DNA from: a virus
IMG/VR virus record: IMGVR_UViG_3300027821_000007
Location: 27,504-91,503 of that record
Length of the DNA stretch: 64,000 bases
Direction: 5' to 3' (one strand)
A program made the position numbers and the translations under genes. Shown one piece after another: positions 6,883-19,000 of the stretch; within the stretch, counting starts at the first letter, position 1, and every line of letters starts with the position of its first letter. The notes beneath the pieces were generated by a model. It worked only from the letters and a program-made list of their open reading frames with translations. It ran no database searches and was not told the origin of the DNA.

Positions 6883-7919
6883 GCCGGGCCCTCGTGGTTC
6901 GGCTCGGCGGCATCGGCGACAATCTCATCGCCGCTTCAGCGCTATCGCTGCTGGCCAAAAACCACGAGGTCGACGTCATGGCGCAGGCGCCGCAGGCCTG
7001 TGTTTTCGAGAATAACCCCTACGTGTCGCGGATTATCGTCAAGAAGGAAGGTGATATTCCGTCCGGTGGCAACGGCGAGCAATGGCATGCCTGGATGCGC
7101 GACCGCGGCAGCGAATACGACTGGTGGGTGAACCTGTCGCACAGCTGCGAAACCAAGCTGGCGCTGTTCAGGAATGAATGCGCGTTTTGGTGGCCAGATG
7201 CCTTCCGACGCAAGATGTGCGGTCACAACTACCTCGAATATGTCCACGACATTTGCGGCGTGGCGCACCAGTTCGATCCCGGTCCGCGCTTCTACCCGAC
7301 CGAGAAAGAGCAGATGCAGGCCGGGGACACGCTGGACAACGTACGTGACGGCGTGAACCGCCGGGTGGTCGGCATCGCCATCTCTGGTTCGCGCCTTGAT
7401 AAGATTTGGCCGTACTTGCCGATGCTGGTGGTGCGCCTGCTTGGCGAGCTCGAGGTCAGGGTAGTGCTGTTCGGGGCCGGCGAGCGCGATCACAAGATGG
7501 CGCAGCACGTCCAGGACTTCGTACAGCTCTGGCGTGGCTCGCTTGACGGACTGCACGCCGCCATTTCCCCCGATCCCAAGAACCCATCCTGGCCGATCCG
7601 CCGGGCGCTCGCCACCATTCAGCAATGCGACCTGGTGCTCACGCCCGACACCGGGCTGGCCTGGGCGGTGGCGATGGAGAAGATGCCGAAGGTGGTGGTG
7701 TTGTCGCACGCTTCGGAAGAGAACATCACCAAGCACTGGGTTAATACGACGTCCTTGCACGCCGATCCGGAGCGCGTGCCCTGCTATCCCTGTCACAGGC
7801 TGCATGACGACGCGAGCACCTGCGTCAAGGCTGCTGACGCCGAGGCGTCGAAGTGCATGGCGGACATCGCACTCGACACGGTTTTCACCGCCGTCCGCTC
7901 CAACCTGAAAGGACACTGA
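6879..7919 (+). CDS. Family 9 glycosyltransferase (heptosyltransferase-like)
   Basis: GTG 6879 overlaps the previous stop (GTGA) and puts the diagnostic N-terminal strand at the very start: SRALVVRLGGIGDNLIAAS. This is the GIGD-x-h signature of ADP-heptose:LPS heptosyltransferases. The 346-residue length is normal for the family. The C-terminal half has CDLVLTPDTGLAWAVA, matching the conserved D-x-G-x-x-H/W-A-A donor-site loop, and a late cluster of four Cys (CYPC, then two more). Enzymes of this family add heptose or related sugars to LPS core. In a phage this could remodel the host surface, for example to exclude superinfecting phages, or glycosylate a virion part. Both are inference. Confidence 0.85.
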   Translation: MSRALVVRLGGIGDNLIAASALSLLAKNHEVDVMAQAPQACVFENNPYVSRIIVKKEGDIPSGGNGEQWHAWMRDRGSEYDWWVNLSHSCETKLALFRNECAFWWPDAFRRKMCGHNYLEYVHDICGVAHQFDPGPRFYPTEKEQMQAGDTLDNVRDGVNRRVVGIAISGSRLDKIWPYLPMLVVRLLGELEVRVVLFGAGERDHKMAQHVQDFVQLWRGSLDGLHAAISPDPKNPSWPIRRALATIQQCDLVLTPDTGLAWAVAMEKMPKVVVLSHASEENITKHWVNTTSLHADPERVPCYPCHRLHDDASTCVKAADAEASKCMADIALDTVFTAVRSNLKGH

Positions 7920-7920
7920 T

Positions 7921-8319
7921 ATGGCTGGCATTACTCCATATGGCGTGAAAGCGATGCTCGATTACACGCTGGGCGGCGCGGCCGAGCCGGCGATCGCCGC
8001 CTGGGCGGTGGCGGTGGCGACCAGTACGGCGCCGACCACGGCGAGCATGTACGAGATCGCCACCGGCGAGGGCGCCAACCGGGCGACGGTGACGATGGGC
8101 GCCGCGGCCTCGCCGGCCGGGTCGTGCTCGAACGCCAACACGCTCAGCTACGGGCCGTTCAGCAGCGCGCGCACGATCTCGGGGATCTCGATCTGGGACA
8201 CGGCGGCAGTGACGGGCGGCAACGCGCTGTGGTTCGGCACGCTGTCGGTGGCGCGCACCCTGGCGATCGGCGACAGCCTGCTGATCAACCCGGGATCGCT
8301 GCTCATCACCCTCGCCTGA
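7921..8319 (+). CDS. Small beta-rich virion-type protein
   Basis: The 132-residue protein starts MAGITPYGVKAMLDYTLGG and has the pattern of a widespread phage protein group: N-terminal helix, Ala/Thr-rich strands, then SARTISGISIWDTAAVTGGNALWFGTL and a C-terminal strand SLLITLA. Members usually lie beside tail fibre or receptor-binding genes and are thought to be small virion attachments. It starts one base after the glycosyltransferase stop and shares TGATG with the next gene. The exact role is unknown. Confidence 0.65.
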   Translation: MAGITPYGVKAMLDYTLGGAAEPAIAAWAVAVATSTAPTTASMYEIATGEGANRATVTMGAAASPAGSCSNANTLSYGPFSSARTISGISIWDTAAVTGGNALWFGTLSVARTLAIGDSLLINPGSLLITLA

Positions 8320-8576
8320 TGTGGGTCCGGTCAGGTGAGTGCTGTCACTGCGGTGACTGTTGTATCGGCTCGCCGCCGGGGGAAGCCGCCCCCGTCGACG
8401 GCATGTGCCCCCGTCTGCGCCCTGGTCCGGAGGGCAAACGGCTATGTTCTGTGCATGATACCGATCACGCCTACTGGCAAGGTGCGTGCAGGCTCTGGCC
8501 AAGTCACCCAATACACGTTGAAGCCTATGCTCGGTGCACGTTTAGCTTTGCCTGGGTCGAGGAAGGACAGGGTTAA
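8319..8576 (+). CDS. Cys-rich metal-binding protein (YkgJ-like)
   Basis: The start at 8319 overlaps the previous stop. The 85-residue product has ECCHCGDCC near the N-terminus, followed by separate Cys at MCPRL, LCSVH, ACRLW and RCTFS. The CxxCGxCC core and spaced later Cys match the putative zinc- or iron-chelating domain of YkgJ-type proteins. Such small proteins occur in phage structural regions with no known role. Cys positions are clear in the sequence; the metal is inferred. Confidence 0.65.
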   Translation: MWVRSGECCHCGDCCIGSPPGEAAPVDGMCPRLRPGPEGKRLCSVHDTDHAYWQGACRLWPSHPIHVEAYARCTFSFAWVEEGQG

Positions 8577-9046
8577 TGCCCTCATATAGCGCCAACAATC
8601 GTCTGGGCGGCACCCAGCAGGTCATGACGACGACCTACAAGACGTGCCTGTCGGTGAGCGCACAGACGACGGGCCTGCGTCGGGCGCACATCTACGAACT
8701 GAACCTCGGGGTAGATGGCACGCCGGCCGACAACGTCGTGGTCTGGGATGTTTCACGCCAGACGACGGCGGGCACGGGCGGGGCCGCGGTTACACCGCTG
8801 GTGACCGAACCGGCCGATACCGCCTCGACGATGGTTGCCTACGCCAACCCGACTGCTGAGCCCGGTATCACGGCGACCAGTTCCATGCTGACCGTCGCGG
8901 TCAACCAGCGGGCGACCTATCGCTGGGTCGCGGTGCTCGGGCAGGAGTTGGTTATTCCGGCGACCAACCTGAACGGCATTGCCACGCGCGCGCTCAGTCC
9001 GGTCTACACCTCGACTTTCCTCGCCACTGTGATGTGGCTGGAATGA
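8576..9046 (+). CDS. Small phage structural protein, beta-sandwich type
   Basis: The start is embedded in the previous stop (TAATG). The 156-residue product is Thr/Ala/Val-rich, with RRAHIYELNLGVDGTPADN and RATYRWVAVLGQELV as recognisable blocks. The Y-E-L-x-h-G-x-x-G-T-P-x-D pattern is common in small virion proteins next to decoration or fibre genes. A beta-sandwich is likely. It belongs to the coupled gene chain from 7921 to 10045. Head decoration or fibre adaptor are equally possible. Confidence 0.65.
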   Translation: MPSYSANNRLGGTQQVMTTTYKTCLSVSAQTTGLRRAHIYELNLGVDGTPADNVVVWDVSRQTTAGTGGAAVTPLVTEPADTASTMVAYANPTAEPGITATSSMLTVAVNQRATYRWVAVLGQELVIPATNLNGIATRALSPVYTSTFLATVMWLE

Positions 9047-9049
9047 GTG

Positions 9050-9313
9050 ATGCGACGCCCGGGCGGTTACGCGGTCATTACCGGGCCTGACGGCACCAAG
9101 GAGCGGGACACTTTCACCTGCTTCCACTGCCAGCACATTGTCCACGTTCCGCCCAAGGCCGATCCGGCCGCGATTGGCGGCATGTGCTACCAGTGCATGC
9201 GATTGATTTGTCCGAACTGCGTTGGTTTCGGTGGCTGTACTCCGTTCGAGCGCAGGCTCGAGGCCATGGAGCGGCGGGCTGACGCGCTGCGGTCGTATGG
9301 GGTGGGAGAGTGA
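9050..9313 (+). CDS. Zinc-ribbon protein
   Basis: GTG 9047 and ATG 9050 are adjacent in-frame starts; the ATG is chosen. The product of about 87 residues has FTCFHCQHIVHV, then MCYQCMRLICPNC, a two-knuckle CxxC arrangement that should hold one zinc, or two with the third pair. The C-terminus is a charged helix (ERRLEAMERRADALR). Similar small zinc-ribbon proteins are frequent in phage late operons. Function is not established. Confidence 0.65.
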   Translation: MRRPGGYAVITGPDGTKERDTFTCFHCQHIVHVPPKADPAAIGGMCYQCMRLICPNCVGFGGCTPFERRLEAMERRADALRSYGVGE

Positions 9314-9314
9314 G

Positions 9315-9632
9315 ATGGAGTGGGTCAGTGGCAACGTCTTCATTCGCAAAATCCAGCCGACGAAAGGCGCTACATCAGGCGGCCATACCCACAATTTTGA
9401 TCACACAACGATTGTCTTTAAGGGCGCCGTGCATGTCTCGGCCACGCTGCCCAACGGCACGGTCATAGAGCGTGACTTCCATGCCCCGACGCACTTCCTT
9501 GTTCGTCGCGACGTGTTGCACGCGATCACCGCGCTAGAGGACGGCACTGAATACTGGTGCGTCTACAGCCACCGCACCCCGCAGGGTGAGGTGGTGCAGG
9601 AATGGGACGGGTGGCGCGAGGCCACCGTGTGA
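9315..9632 (+). CDS. Small cupin-fold protein
   Basis: The 105-residue product has cupin motif 1 in GGHTHNFDHTTIVFKGAVHV (His 24, His 26, His 30) and a motif 2-like segment around FLVRRDVLHAITALEDG with another His. The whole protein is little more than one beta barrel. Cupins bind a metal and act in sugar or small-molecule chemistry or as plain binding barrels. It lies 1.4 kb after the glycosyltransferase, so a sugar-related role is conceivable, but single-barrel cupins also occur as phage structural parts. It overlaps the next gene by TGATG. Confidence 0.7.
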   Translation: MEWVSGNVFIRKIQPTKGATSGGHTHNFDHTTIVFKGAVHVSATLPNGTVIERDFHAPTHFLVRRDVLHAITALEDGTEYWCVYSHRTPQGEVVQEWDGWREATV

Positions 9633-10045
9633 TGGCGGAAATGCTGCTCTGGATGCAGGACCGGCAAGGCGCTGACATCGAGCACACCAGCAAGCTGTCG
9701 CAGCGTGGCGACGTGATCGTGGTGCAGCCTGACGGCTGGGGCTGGAGCTTGGCCGAACAAACCGACCCATTTGTTGTGGTCGTGGTGCCCGATGCTACCG
9801 TGACCGATCTGGAATCATTCTTATCGCCCGAAATGCCGCAGCCGGGGAACGAGGACGCCCAATGGTGGGACACCACCAACACCCTGCAATTTCGCGGCTT
9901 CAGGGTGGACGTGGACAGCTACACCGGCGGCGTCTTGCGTTCCGGCGCCAATGTTCCCCTGGATGAAGTGCTGGCCTTGAAAGTACAGAAGCCCCCGCTC
10001 CCCGATCCGAAGGTGATCGGTGATAGCGGAAAGATAATTGGTTGA
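9632..10045 (+). CDS. Unrecognised phage protein before the giant fibre gene
   Basis: The 137-residue product starts at ATG 9632, overlapping the cupin stop, and its own stop overlaps the TTG of the giant gene (TTGA). It has a short beta-rich N-terminal half (GDVIVVQPDGWGWS, then PFVVVVVPDA) and a polar C-terminus. Proteins of this kind, with a DVI-x-V-x-PDGW-x-W pattern, are found in several phage structural clusters. A virion or assembly role is likely from context only. Confidence 0.6.
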   Translation: MAEMLLWMQDRQGADIEHTSKLSQRGDVIVVQPDGWGWSLAEQTDPFVVVVVPDATVTDLESFLSPEMPQPGNEDAQWWDTTNTLQFRGFRVDVDSYTGGVLRSGANVPLDEVLALKVQKPPLPDPKVIGDSGKIIG

Positions 10046-13000
10046 CCGTCACCAGTAACATCCACACCGGCCTGGCAGCCTGGAGCAACCACAGCTTCGC
10101 GCTAAACGAAGCATGCTCGAATGCCGGCAACGCCTACCGATGCACCACGGCAGGATCATCGACCGCTGCCCCTACCGGCACCGGAACCGGGATCAACAAC
10201 GGCGGCGTTGCCGTCTTCAAATGGCTCTCGACCTACGGGGCTTCGGACTATTCCACCATCGATGCGTGGGTCACGTCGATCCCCGGCACGCTGGCGCAGG
10301 CATACGAAGGCTTGATCTGGAACAACGGCGACATTGTTCGCACCACGTATGTGTCGATTACGGGGCACACGACAACCGCCGCCAACATCATCTCCCTGAA
10401 ATGCGCGCCGGGTGAAAGTTTCGCCGACAATCCGAACCGCGCCACCAACCCGCTAATCCCCAGCGCAAGCTATGGCGTGCAGATATCCCGATCAGGCAAC
10501 TATAGTTACAATATTATCCTCCAAGAGGATTATGGGCTTCTGGACGGCCTGCAGCTTGTTCGAGCGCCAGGCGCGATCCATCAGAATGCCAGTCTGGCCC
10601 TGGGAAAAAACGGCAGCAGCGGCACCACGACGGTCAGCCGGATGGTTGTGCGCGGGGAAAATTTCGAGCAGGCCAACAACGGCATCATCGGGGCTGGCGG
10701 AAGCTCATCGGTCGATCATGTCAACTGCGTGTTCATCGACGAATCGGTGGCAGGGTCAGGCAGCCCGATATGGAACGGCCAAAACAATAGCTGCAGCTTC
10801 ACCAACTGCGTGATGATCGCGCTGAACTCACAAGCCGGTTTCGATGCCATCCACCGCAACTACTCCGGCACCACGACGGTCACGAATTGCATAATCATGG
10901 GGTGGGGCGGCATCGGTAATGCCAACCTGACCTCGGGCGTCGCGCGCAACAACGTCGTGAACTGGACCAGCTATCCGTCAGGATGGACCGATACCGGGAC
11001 GCTGTTCAGCAAGACGGCGGCAAACCAGTTCGTAGGCATTGGCACCGACTTCAAACTGAAGGCGGGAGCCGACGCGCTCAACACGGGCTACACCGACACC
11101 GTCCACATCCCCAGCGCCACAGACATCTATGGCACGACGCGGCCGCAAGGCAGCGCGTGGGACGTCGGCCCCTATGAAACCCCTGCGTCGTCTGCGGCCT
11201 TCTTCGACTACATTGCGGAGGCTCGCCTTGTCCGCCAGCCGCCGCGCGCGCGACAGCCGCCTGCCCTGATAGCGCCGGTCTTGCGGCCGGTTCCCGGCGC
11301 GGGCTCGCCCAAGACCCTCTACATGCTGAACACGGCGGCCACCACGCCGGACTGGTTTGGCGTGATGCAGGACGGCGGCACCGCACCCACTGCCGCAGCT
11401 AGCGCGTTCGGATGGACGACTGCCAAAACTGCCACCACCACGCCTTTCTGGCGCGCTCGAATTGGCGCCACCGCCACCGCCACAGTTGCGTCCGCGACGA
11501 GCAATCTCGACTTTGCCGTTGATCCGAACGCCGGCACCGGCGCCACCATCACCACCTCGGGCGATGCGTTCCGTTCGCCCGTGCGCTATGCCGGTACGTT
11601 TGGCGCCGGCAACTGGACGCTCAATTTCGGCATGCGAACCCTCGCGGCAACGGTCGTGGGGAATATGCGCTGCCGGATCTGGGCCGGCCCCGCTTCGAAC
11701 GGCGTCAACGCGCGAGAGCTGACCAGCGGCGCTCTGACCGGCTCGACCGTGTCGATGATAGCGACTGCGACGACCTACACGTCCACCATCACCTGGAACG
11801 CGCCGACCATCATCCTGGATGGCGAATACCTGTTCTTCCAGGTCGAGTGGAACGAGACCACCGCGGGCACGTCCAATTCCTGCGCAGTGGTCTTTTACCA
11901 GTCCGCCTGTACCATAGCGACCGCGAACTGGTCGGCGGCCGCGGGGGTCACGGCGGCAACGACGATTGCCGGACAAGGGCAGTTCGACACGCCGGATAAT
12001 ATACCCCAGGTCTTCGCGATCGGCACGGCACAGCAAAAAACGGGCGGCGGCGCAACGCCGGTCACCTTAACGGCTAACGTGCCGGCCGGCTCCTTGATCG
12101 TAATATACAGCGCGTCAGTCACGGCTTCCGGCGGTGCCAGTTTCAACAGCCCCCCTACTGATTCGGCAGGGAATGTTTACACCCAGGTCCCCGGAAACTG
12201 GATCCTTACTACACCCTCATTCGGTGTAACCAGAGCTTACTGTCCCAACTGCCTGGCGCTAAGCGCCGGCCAAACCATTACGATCCCTATTGTTGGAACC
12301 GCTCTAACCGCCGCCATTTCGATCTTTTATGCGACCGGATTGCAACGGAGCGTGCTTCCGACGCCTCAAAGCTCATTTACTCAAAATACCGCCATTACTA
12401 ATCCGAGCCGGAATTTTAACCCTAGTTTGGCTTATGGCGTGTTGATAGGGGTGAGTGCCGTCGCCGGCGACGTTGTCGAGACGTTCACTAACGACACCAC
12501 CCATAATTGGACTACTCCGCCGCTTACTCGTGTCGGCAATACCGGCGGCGTCGCGAACACGAATGCCACTCTCAACGGAGCGTGGAAATACATTCAAGAC
12601 ACCACCCAGCAAACCTACTCTCCGACGTTGGGAACCGCTCGCGAGAATGTAATCGCAGTAGAAAACTGGGGTGCGGCCACCCAGGGCAGGCTCAGCCAGA
12701 ACCTGGCCGCCGCCGTTTCTATTGCCGGCGTCGGCGCCGTCGCGGTCGATGCGACGCGGATAGGCCCTGCTGTCTATACCGCCAATGCAACTCTTGCTGG
12801 CGTCAGCGGTCGGACCAATTCGATCCGCAACCCCCGCGCCGAGGGCGCTGTCGCTGGCACGCCAGGCACCGCTCCTACTTTCTGGAACGGATGGGGCGAC
12901 AATTTAGGCCTGACGTTCAGCATCATCGGTATCGGCACCGAAGACGGCATTCCCTACATTGATGTCCGCTACGCCGGCACGACTAACGTCGCTGGTTTCT

Positions 13001-16000
13001 TCACCACCGCTTACTTCGAGCCCACTGGGACGGCGGGCATTCCCAGCGGATTTGCCGACACGTGGTGGTTGAGTTTCTACCACCGCTTAGTTGGCGGCAG
13101 CACGGTCAACACCACCGGGGTCCAAGCTGGCTGGCGTGAATTTAATGCCGCCGGCACTGCGGTTGCGGTCCACAACAACGGCGCTCCCTTCGACCCGACC
13201 ACGGCGCCCCTCATAAGCCAACGTCAGTTGGTTGTCGGGCCCGGCCAAAATCTGGATCGCAATACCTACTATGTTTCTCCATTTTGGGGATTTGGTGTTA
13301 CCGGAAGTGGTGTTGCTATCGACATCACTTTTAGGATCGGCGCTCCGCAATTTGAACTAGGGAGTAACGTCTCCGGCCTGATCCTGCCGCCGATCGGCAC
13401 ACCGGGCATCTCGTCGCGTGCCATCGAGATCCGCGAGCGTGTCAGCGCGGTCGCGAAATCGACGATCGCGGGCCTCGGCGCCGTCGCGGCCGATGCGACA
13501 GTCGTGGCGGGCACGGCCGGAACCACCTACACCGGCGCCGTCACGATCGGCACGCTGCCGTCGTGGAACCCGCTGTCCCCGGACGCGCCGGCCACGACGC
13601 TGTTCACGAACAACAACCGCACGATCACGAAAACTGCCGGCGGTTTCGACGGCGCCAAGGGCAACTCCGTCGTCAGCAGCGGCAAGTTCTACGCCGAATT
13701 CACGCCGGGCAGCGGCTTCGACGGGAACAGTAGCTTTGGCGTCGCCACGACGGCCCTCACCACCTATTTCGAGGTCTATTCCCCGAGTACCCACTGCTGC
13801 ATAGCCGTACCCGGCATGGGAGTGCTGCTGAACGGCTCTAACACGGGAATACTGTTCTCCTGGTCGACCGCGTCGATCGCCATGGCGCTCGACATGGACA
13901 ATAAGCGGATTTGGTTCCGTCAGCTCCCGAGCGGCAACTGGAACGACAACGCCTCGAACAGTCCGACCACGCCGTCGACCGGCCTGGACATCAGCGGCCT
14001 GGTGCCGGTCACGCCGCTTTTCATAGTGACCCAACTGGGGGTGAATTCCGGTATCAGCGCCACGGTCGAGATGGGCCTGGGCTCCTTCGCCAACACTCCG
14101 CCCTCGGGTTACACGGTTTGGCCCTCCACCCCGGGCGGCACCGGCTACGTCAAGGCGTACGCCACGGTGCACACCGGCACGGTGACTGCTGCAGCCACCA
14201 TCGCCGGCGTCAGCGGCAGAACCAACTATATCCGTAACCCACGCGCGGAAGGCGCGGTTGCCGGAACGCCGGGCTCCATTCCGACCTACTGGAGACAGAT
14301 AGTAAACAACGCCGGTCTTACCCAGCAGATCGTCGGGACCGGGGTCGAGAATGGCATCGACTACATCGACGTTCGCTTCACCGGGTCCACGCCCGGCGGC
14401 GGTGAGATCACCATACAGCCTGCCCAGGATGGCGATGCGACACCGGTCCCAAGAACCTCGACCTGGGCGTCGTCGTTCTACATGCGCATTATCCCCGGCG
14501 ATGCGTCGTTCATCGATTACCTCTGGGTGTCGATGCAGAGCTACGCCAATAGCGGCGGGCAAGTCGATTGGATTACTGACACCTACTTCACCCCTTCGAC
14601 CCTGGTGCAACCAGGCGGATTGGGCACCCGCTACGTGTCGGTGGCGAACAACGCCACCACGACAGCCGGCGCCGACTACATGCGTCAATATATCTATGTC
14701 GATACCAAGATAAGCGGAGCCGCGCTTGACTTCACGCTGCGCATTGGTTGGCCACAACTGGAGAACGTCGAAACCACCGGCAATATCCTGCCGCCGGTCG
14801 GTGCTCCAGCGATAATCACACGCGCGATCGAGATCTACCCCAGGTTGCAGGCCGTTGCGGCAGTGACGATCGGCGGCGTCGGCACCATCGCGGTCGACGC
14901 GACCCGGGTGGCCGGTGCGGGCACCCAGTGGACCGGCGCCACGACGATCGTGGCTGCCGGCAACGTCGCGGTCAGTGCCGTTCAGCGCCAGGTTGCGGTC
15001 AGCACAATCGCTGCTGCCGGCAATGTTGCGGTCGATGCGCGGCGCATTGTCTATGCAGCCAGCACGAGCGCCGGCGTTGCTGTGGTCAGTGTTGCCGCGG
15101 TTCAACGCCAAGTTGCCGCCAGCACGATCGCCGGCCTGGGTGCGGTTAGCGATAGCGCTGTTCTGAGAGCGCGAACTGTCAGCACTATCGGTGGCTTGGG
15201 CAATGTCAGGGCCTGGGATTTTCACCCGGTCTACACAGCCTCGACGACTGCGGGCGTTAGCGGCCGGACCAACGTCATTCGCAATCCGCGCGGGGAAGGC
15301 GGAAGGGCGGGCGATCCCTCCACCAGTGAAGGATCGCCGCCGACCTACTGGACCGGGTGGGGAAACCCACCGTCCGGCCTGTTCGAAACTATTGCCGGCG
15401 TCGGCTACGAAGACGGCATTCCCTACATCGACATTCATCTTGTTGGTACGGTGGCGGGGAGCACGGCCTACTATCCGCATTATTTCGAAGACTACGACAC
15501 CATCCCGGTACCCCCGAGGAAAACCTGGTCAAGCAGCATCTACGTCAGACTGGTTGGAGGCAGCACCTCCAATGTTGCGTCTCTTGCCGTTGGCTGGACA
15601 GAATATAGTAGTAAATTTGCTGATATAATCGGAGATTTCGATACCGGGCAAGTGCCGACGTCGGCGCCTTTGTCAAGCCAAAGATACAGCTACGCTAATC
15701 CTACCACCGCTCTCGCCACCTACATTCGTCCGTATTGGAAAATATACTTTACCAGTCTGGGCGTTCCGGTTGACATCATCATTCGGATCGGTGGCCCGCA
15801 ACTCGAGTTGGGACCATCTGCTTCCGGTCTGATCCTGCCGCCGGTCGGTGTTCTCGCGGTCACGTCGCGCGCGATTGAAATCCGTGACAACGTCAAGATC
15901 CAGACGAACGTGGCTATGGGTGGAGTTGGCCGCGTCGTCTGCGAAGCGCTGGTCCGAAATCCGGCAGGACATATTGCCTACGATGCTTTTGCCACCATCG

Positions 16001-19000
16001 CTGCCACCACAACCTTCAGCCCAGTCAACGTTTTTCTTCGACAGTCGGCAGTCACTTCCATCGCCGGTCTTGGCGGCCAGGCGAACTACATCCGCAACCC
16101 ACGCTTCGAGGGCGCGGTCGCGGGCACTCCGGGCACCGTCCCGACCTACTTCTCGGACTGGAGCGCCGCAGCCGCGAGCGTGGGACTGAGCTTAACCATC
16201 CTCGGCACGGGTTACGAAGACGGCATCCCCTACATCGACGTCCGCATCTTCGGCACCACCGACGGGGTACACTACAGCTCGGACTTTTATTATTTCGAAA
16301 CCAACACAGCCATCCCGGCAGGCTACGACCAGGGATGGCTATTCAGCTTTTACCTCAAGCAACTGGTGGGCGAGGGCATATGGGGCCCCGTCAGCATGTT
16401 CTACATAGGCTGGGAAGAGCTCGACGAAAACGGAGTCCACTACAGCAATCATTCCGACGGAAAATCCGCTTTCACGGGACCGTTGTGGGATTGTAGGCAC
16501 GACATCTCGGACACCAACACCTTTTCAGATGTCCGCTTCATCAGGCCTTACTGGGGCTTTGGCCTCGACAGCGCCGCCGCCGTTCCCTTCGACAACACTC
16601 TACGAATTGGCGCCCCGCAACTCGAACTCGGCTACTCGGAGGACGGTCCCAGCGATCTGATCTTGCCGCCGGTCGGGGCGCCGGCCGTTTCGTTCCGCGC
16701 CATCCAGATCCGCGAACGCGTCACCATGGTCGCGGCAGTGACCATTGCCGGCGCGGGCAACGTCGCCGCGATACTGGCCCCCGACTGGGTGTCACCAGGT
16801 GCGCAGATCCACATCGACTTCATCGGAGGATCTCCACAGGGCCGAGCTTGGGTGCAAGGGGTCGGCGTCGTCGGCATCAACACCCTCGTCGGCAACGACC
16901 CGCTCGCGGACGCCGGCTGGACGACTACGGGCTACAACAGCGCCGAACTGACCCCCGACGGCTATCTGCCAACGATGTCCGCGGCTTTCATCGGCGAAGC
17001 CCGTAACTTACTGCTGACAGCTACGACGGTGCGAACCGTCCACACCCAAACCGGTCAAAATATTTCAGGATCATCTACCGGATGTGTGGTTCTTTCTGTT
17101 TTTTCGCCGTCCGGCGACAACGGCGTGGAAATTGACTTAACCCCCTTCGCCCCTGGCGCCTCTAGCCATCTCGACGTTTCTACATGGGGCGGTCCGGCCT
17201 ACGGCGACATCTTAGGCGCAGCCAATTCCGCCGTCGGCGCGATCAACGTGACGGCCTACACCGTCACCGCGAACCGTCTCGAAGCCGACATCAACGGCTA
17301 TTCCACCCCCATCGCTTTGACTTTGATCGATGCGGACCGTCCGACAGCGGACTCCTTCAAGGCGGCAATATTCGATCACAGACCAATCCAAGGCGGCTAT
17401 GTCGCCGTCCGGTCAATCCAATTCTATGCTCCCTTACCCACAGCGGCAGGCCTGATTCCCCTATCTGCTTTGCCGGCAACTATCGAACCTGTGGCGAGCA
17501 TGGCCGCGACGGGAAACGTTGCCGTCAGCGCACGGCAAGTTTCCTATGGCGCCACGACGATCGCGGGCGTCGCCAGCATCGCGGTCGACGCGACCAAGGT
17601 AGCCCCAGCAGGCACTGTATGGACCGCTGCCGTCACTATCGCGGCCATTGGCAACGTCGCGGCGTCTGCCGTCCAGCGTCAGGTCGCGGCCAGCACGAGT
17701 GCTGGCATTGGCAGCGTTGCGATCAATGCCATCAGGGCGCAGCCGGCCGCCAGCACGAGCGCCGGCCTGGGCGCAGTCGGCGTTGCCGCTATCCAGCGCA
17801 TGGTGGCGGCCAGCACGAGCGCCGGTGTCGGTACCGTCGGGGTAGCGGCCGGCAAGCTGATTTATGCTGCGACGACGATTGCGGGCGTCGGCAACGTCAG
17901 CGCCGCTGCCGTAACGCCGGAAGCTGCTGCCGCTGGCATCCCGGGTTTCGGCACCGTCAGCGTCACGGCGATACAACGGCAGTTCGCGACGATCGCGATC
18001 GCTGGCGTTGGCGCGTTCGGCGCGAATTCGGCCGGCTCGCAGCCGGGCAATGTCGCCATTGCGGGCCAGGCCGCGGTCAGCGTTGACGCGATCGCGCGCC
18101 GGTTCGCGACGATCCCGATTGCCGGACAGGGCAGCGTTGCGGTCGATGCCGGCAAGATCGTCTATGCCGCGGCGACGATCGGCGGCGTTGGCAGTGTCGC
18201 GGCCTCGGCCGGCAAGCTGATCTATGCCACGGCCAGCATCGCGGGCGTCGGCAACGTCACGGCTGATGCGCAGTTCGTCAGCGGGGCGGTTTCCTACACC
18301 GCCGCCACGACGATCGCTGGCGTCGGCAGCATCACGGCATCCGCCACCCTTAATCTACCGGCAGCAATCGCGATCGCGGCCACCGGCAGCGTCGCCGCCT
18401 CCGCCGTCCTGAACCTACCGGCCGCCACGACCATCGCGGGCCTTGGGGCGTTCGCCGCAAGTGCCGCAGCGGCCGGCGTGCAGACAGCGACCATCACGAT
18501 CGGCGGCCTGGGCAACGTCGCGGTCGACGCGCGGCGCAGCTCACCAGCCATAGCATCGATCGACAGCCAGGGCGCGGTCAGCGTCGCGGCCGCGCAGCTC
18601 CAATTCGCTGCCGTCAGCGTCGCCGGCGTCGGCAACGTCCTCGGCGCGGGGGGTGAAGCGCAACCCGCAGCCGCCTCGATCGTTGGCGTCGGCGCGGTCA
18701 GTGCTGCCGCCGGCGGTATACGCCCGGCGGCGGTGGCGACGGCCGCGCAGGGCGCGGTTAGTGCCGGCAGCGTCCTGACCCAAGTTACGGCGGTGGCGGT
18801 TGCTGGACTGGGCACAGTCAGCATCGCCGCCGGCGTACGCCAGTTCGCCACGGTCTCGATCGGCGGCGTCGGCACCCTCCTCGTCAACGCAATCCAGCAA
18901 GGGCGGCAGGAAGGCACCACCGCGATCGCGGCCTCGGCCACGGTCAGCATCTCCACCACCCAGCGCATGGTCGCGGCCAGCGCGATCGCGGCCCAGGCCA

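Noticed and set aside
13357-15480. Long minus-strand open frame (707 codons) opposite the giant repeat gene
   Set aside because: It is antisense to a repetitive GC-rich coding region, is Arg/Asp/Gly-rich without domains, and appears only because the + frame avoids the complementary stops. The same explanation covers other long antisense frames at 18541-19572, 34655-36460, 38368-40353, 43470-45083 and 54308-56773.
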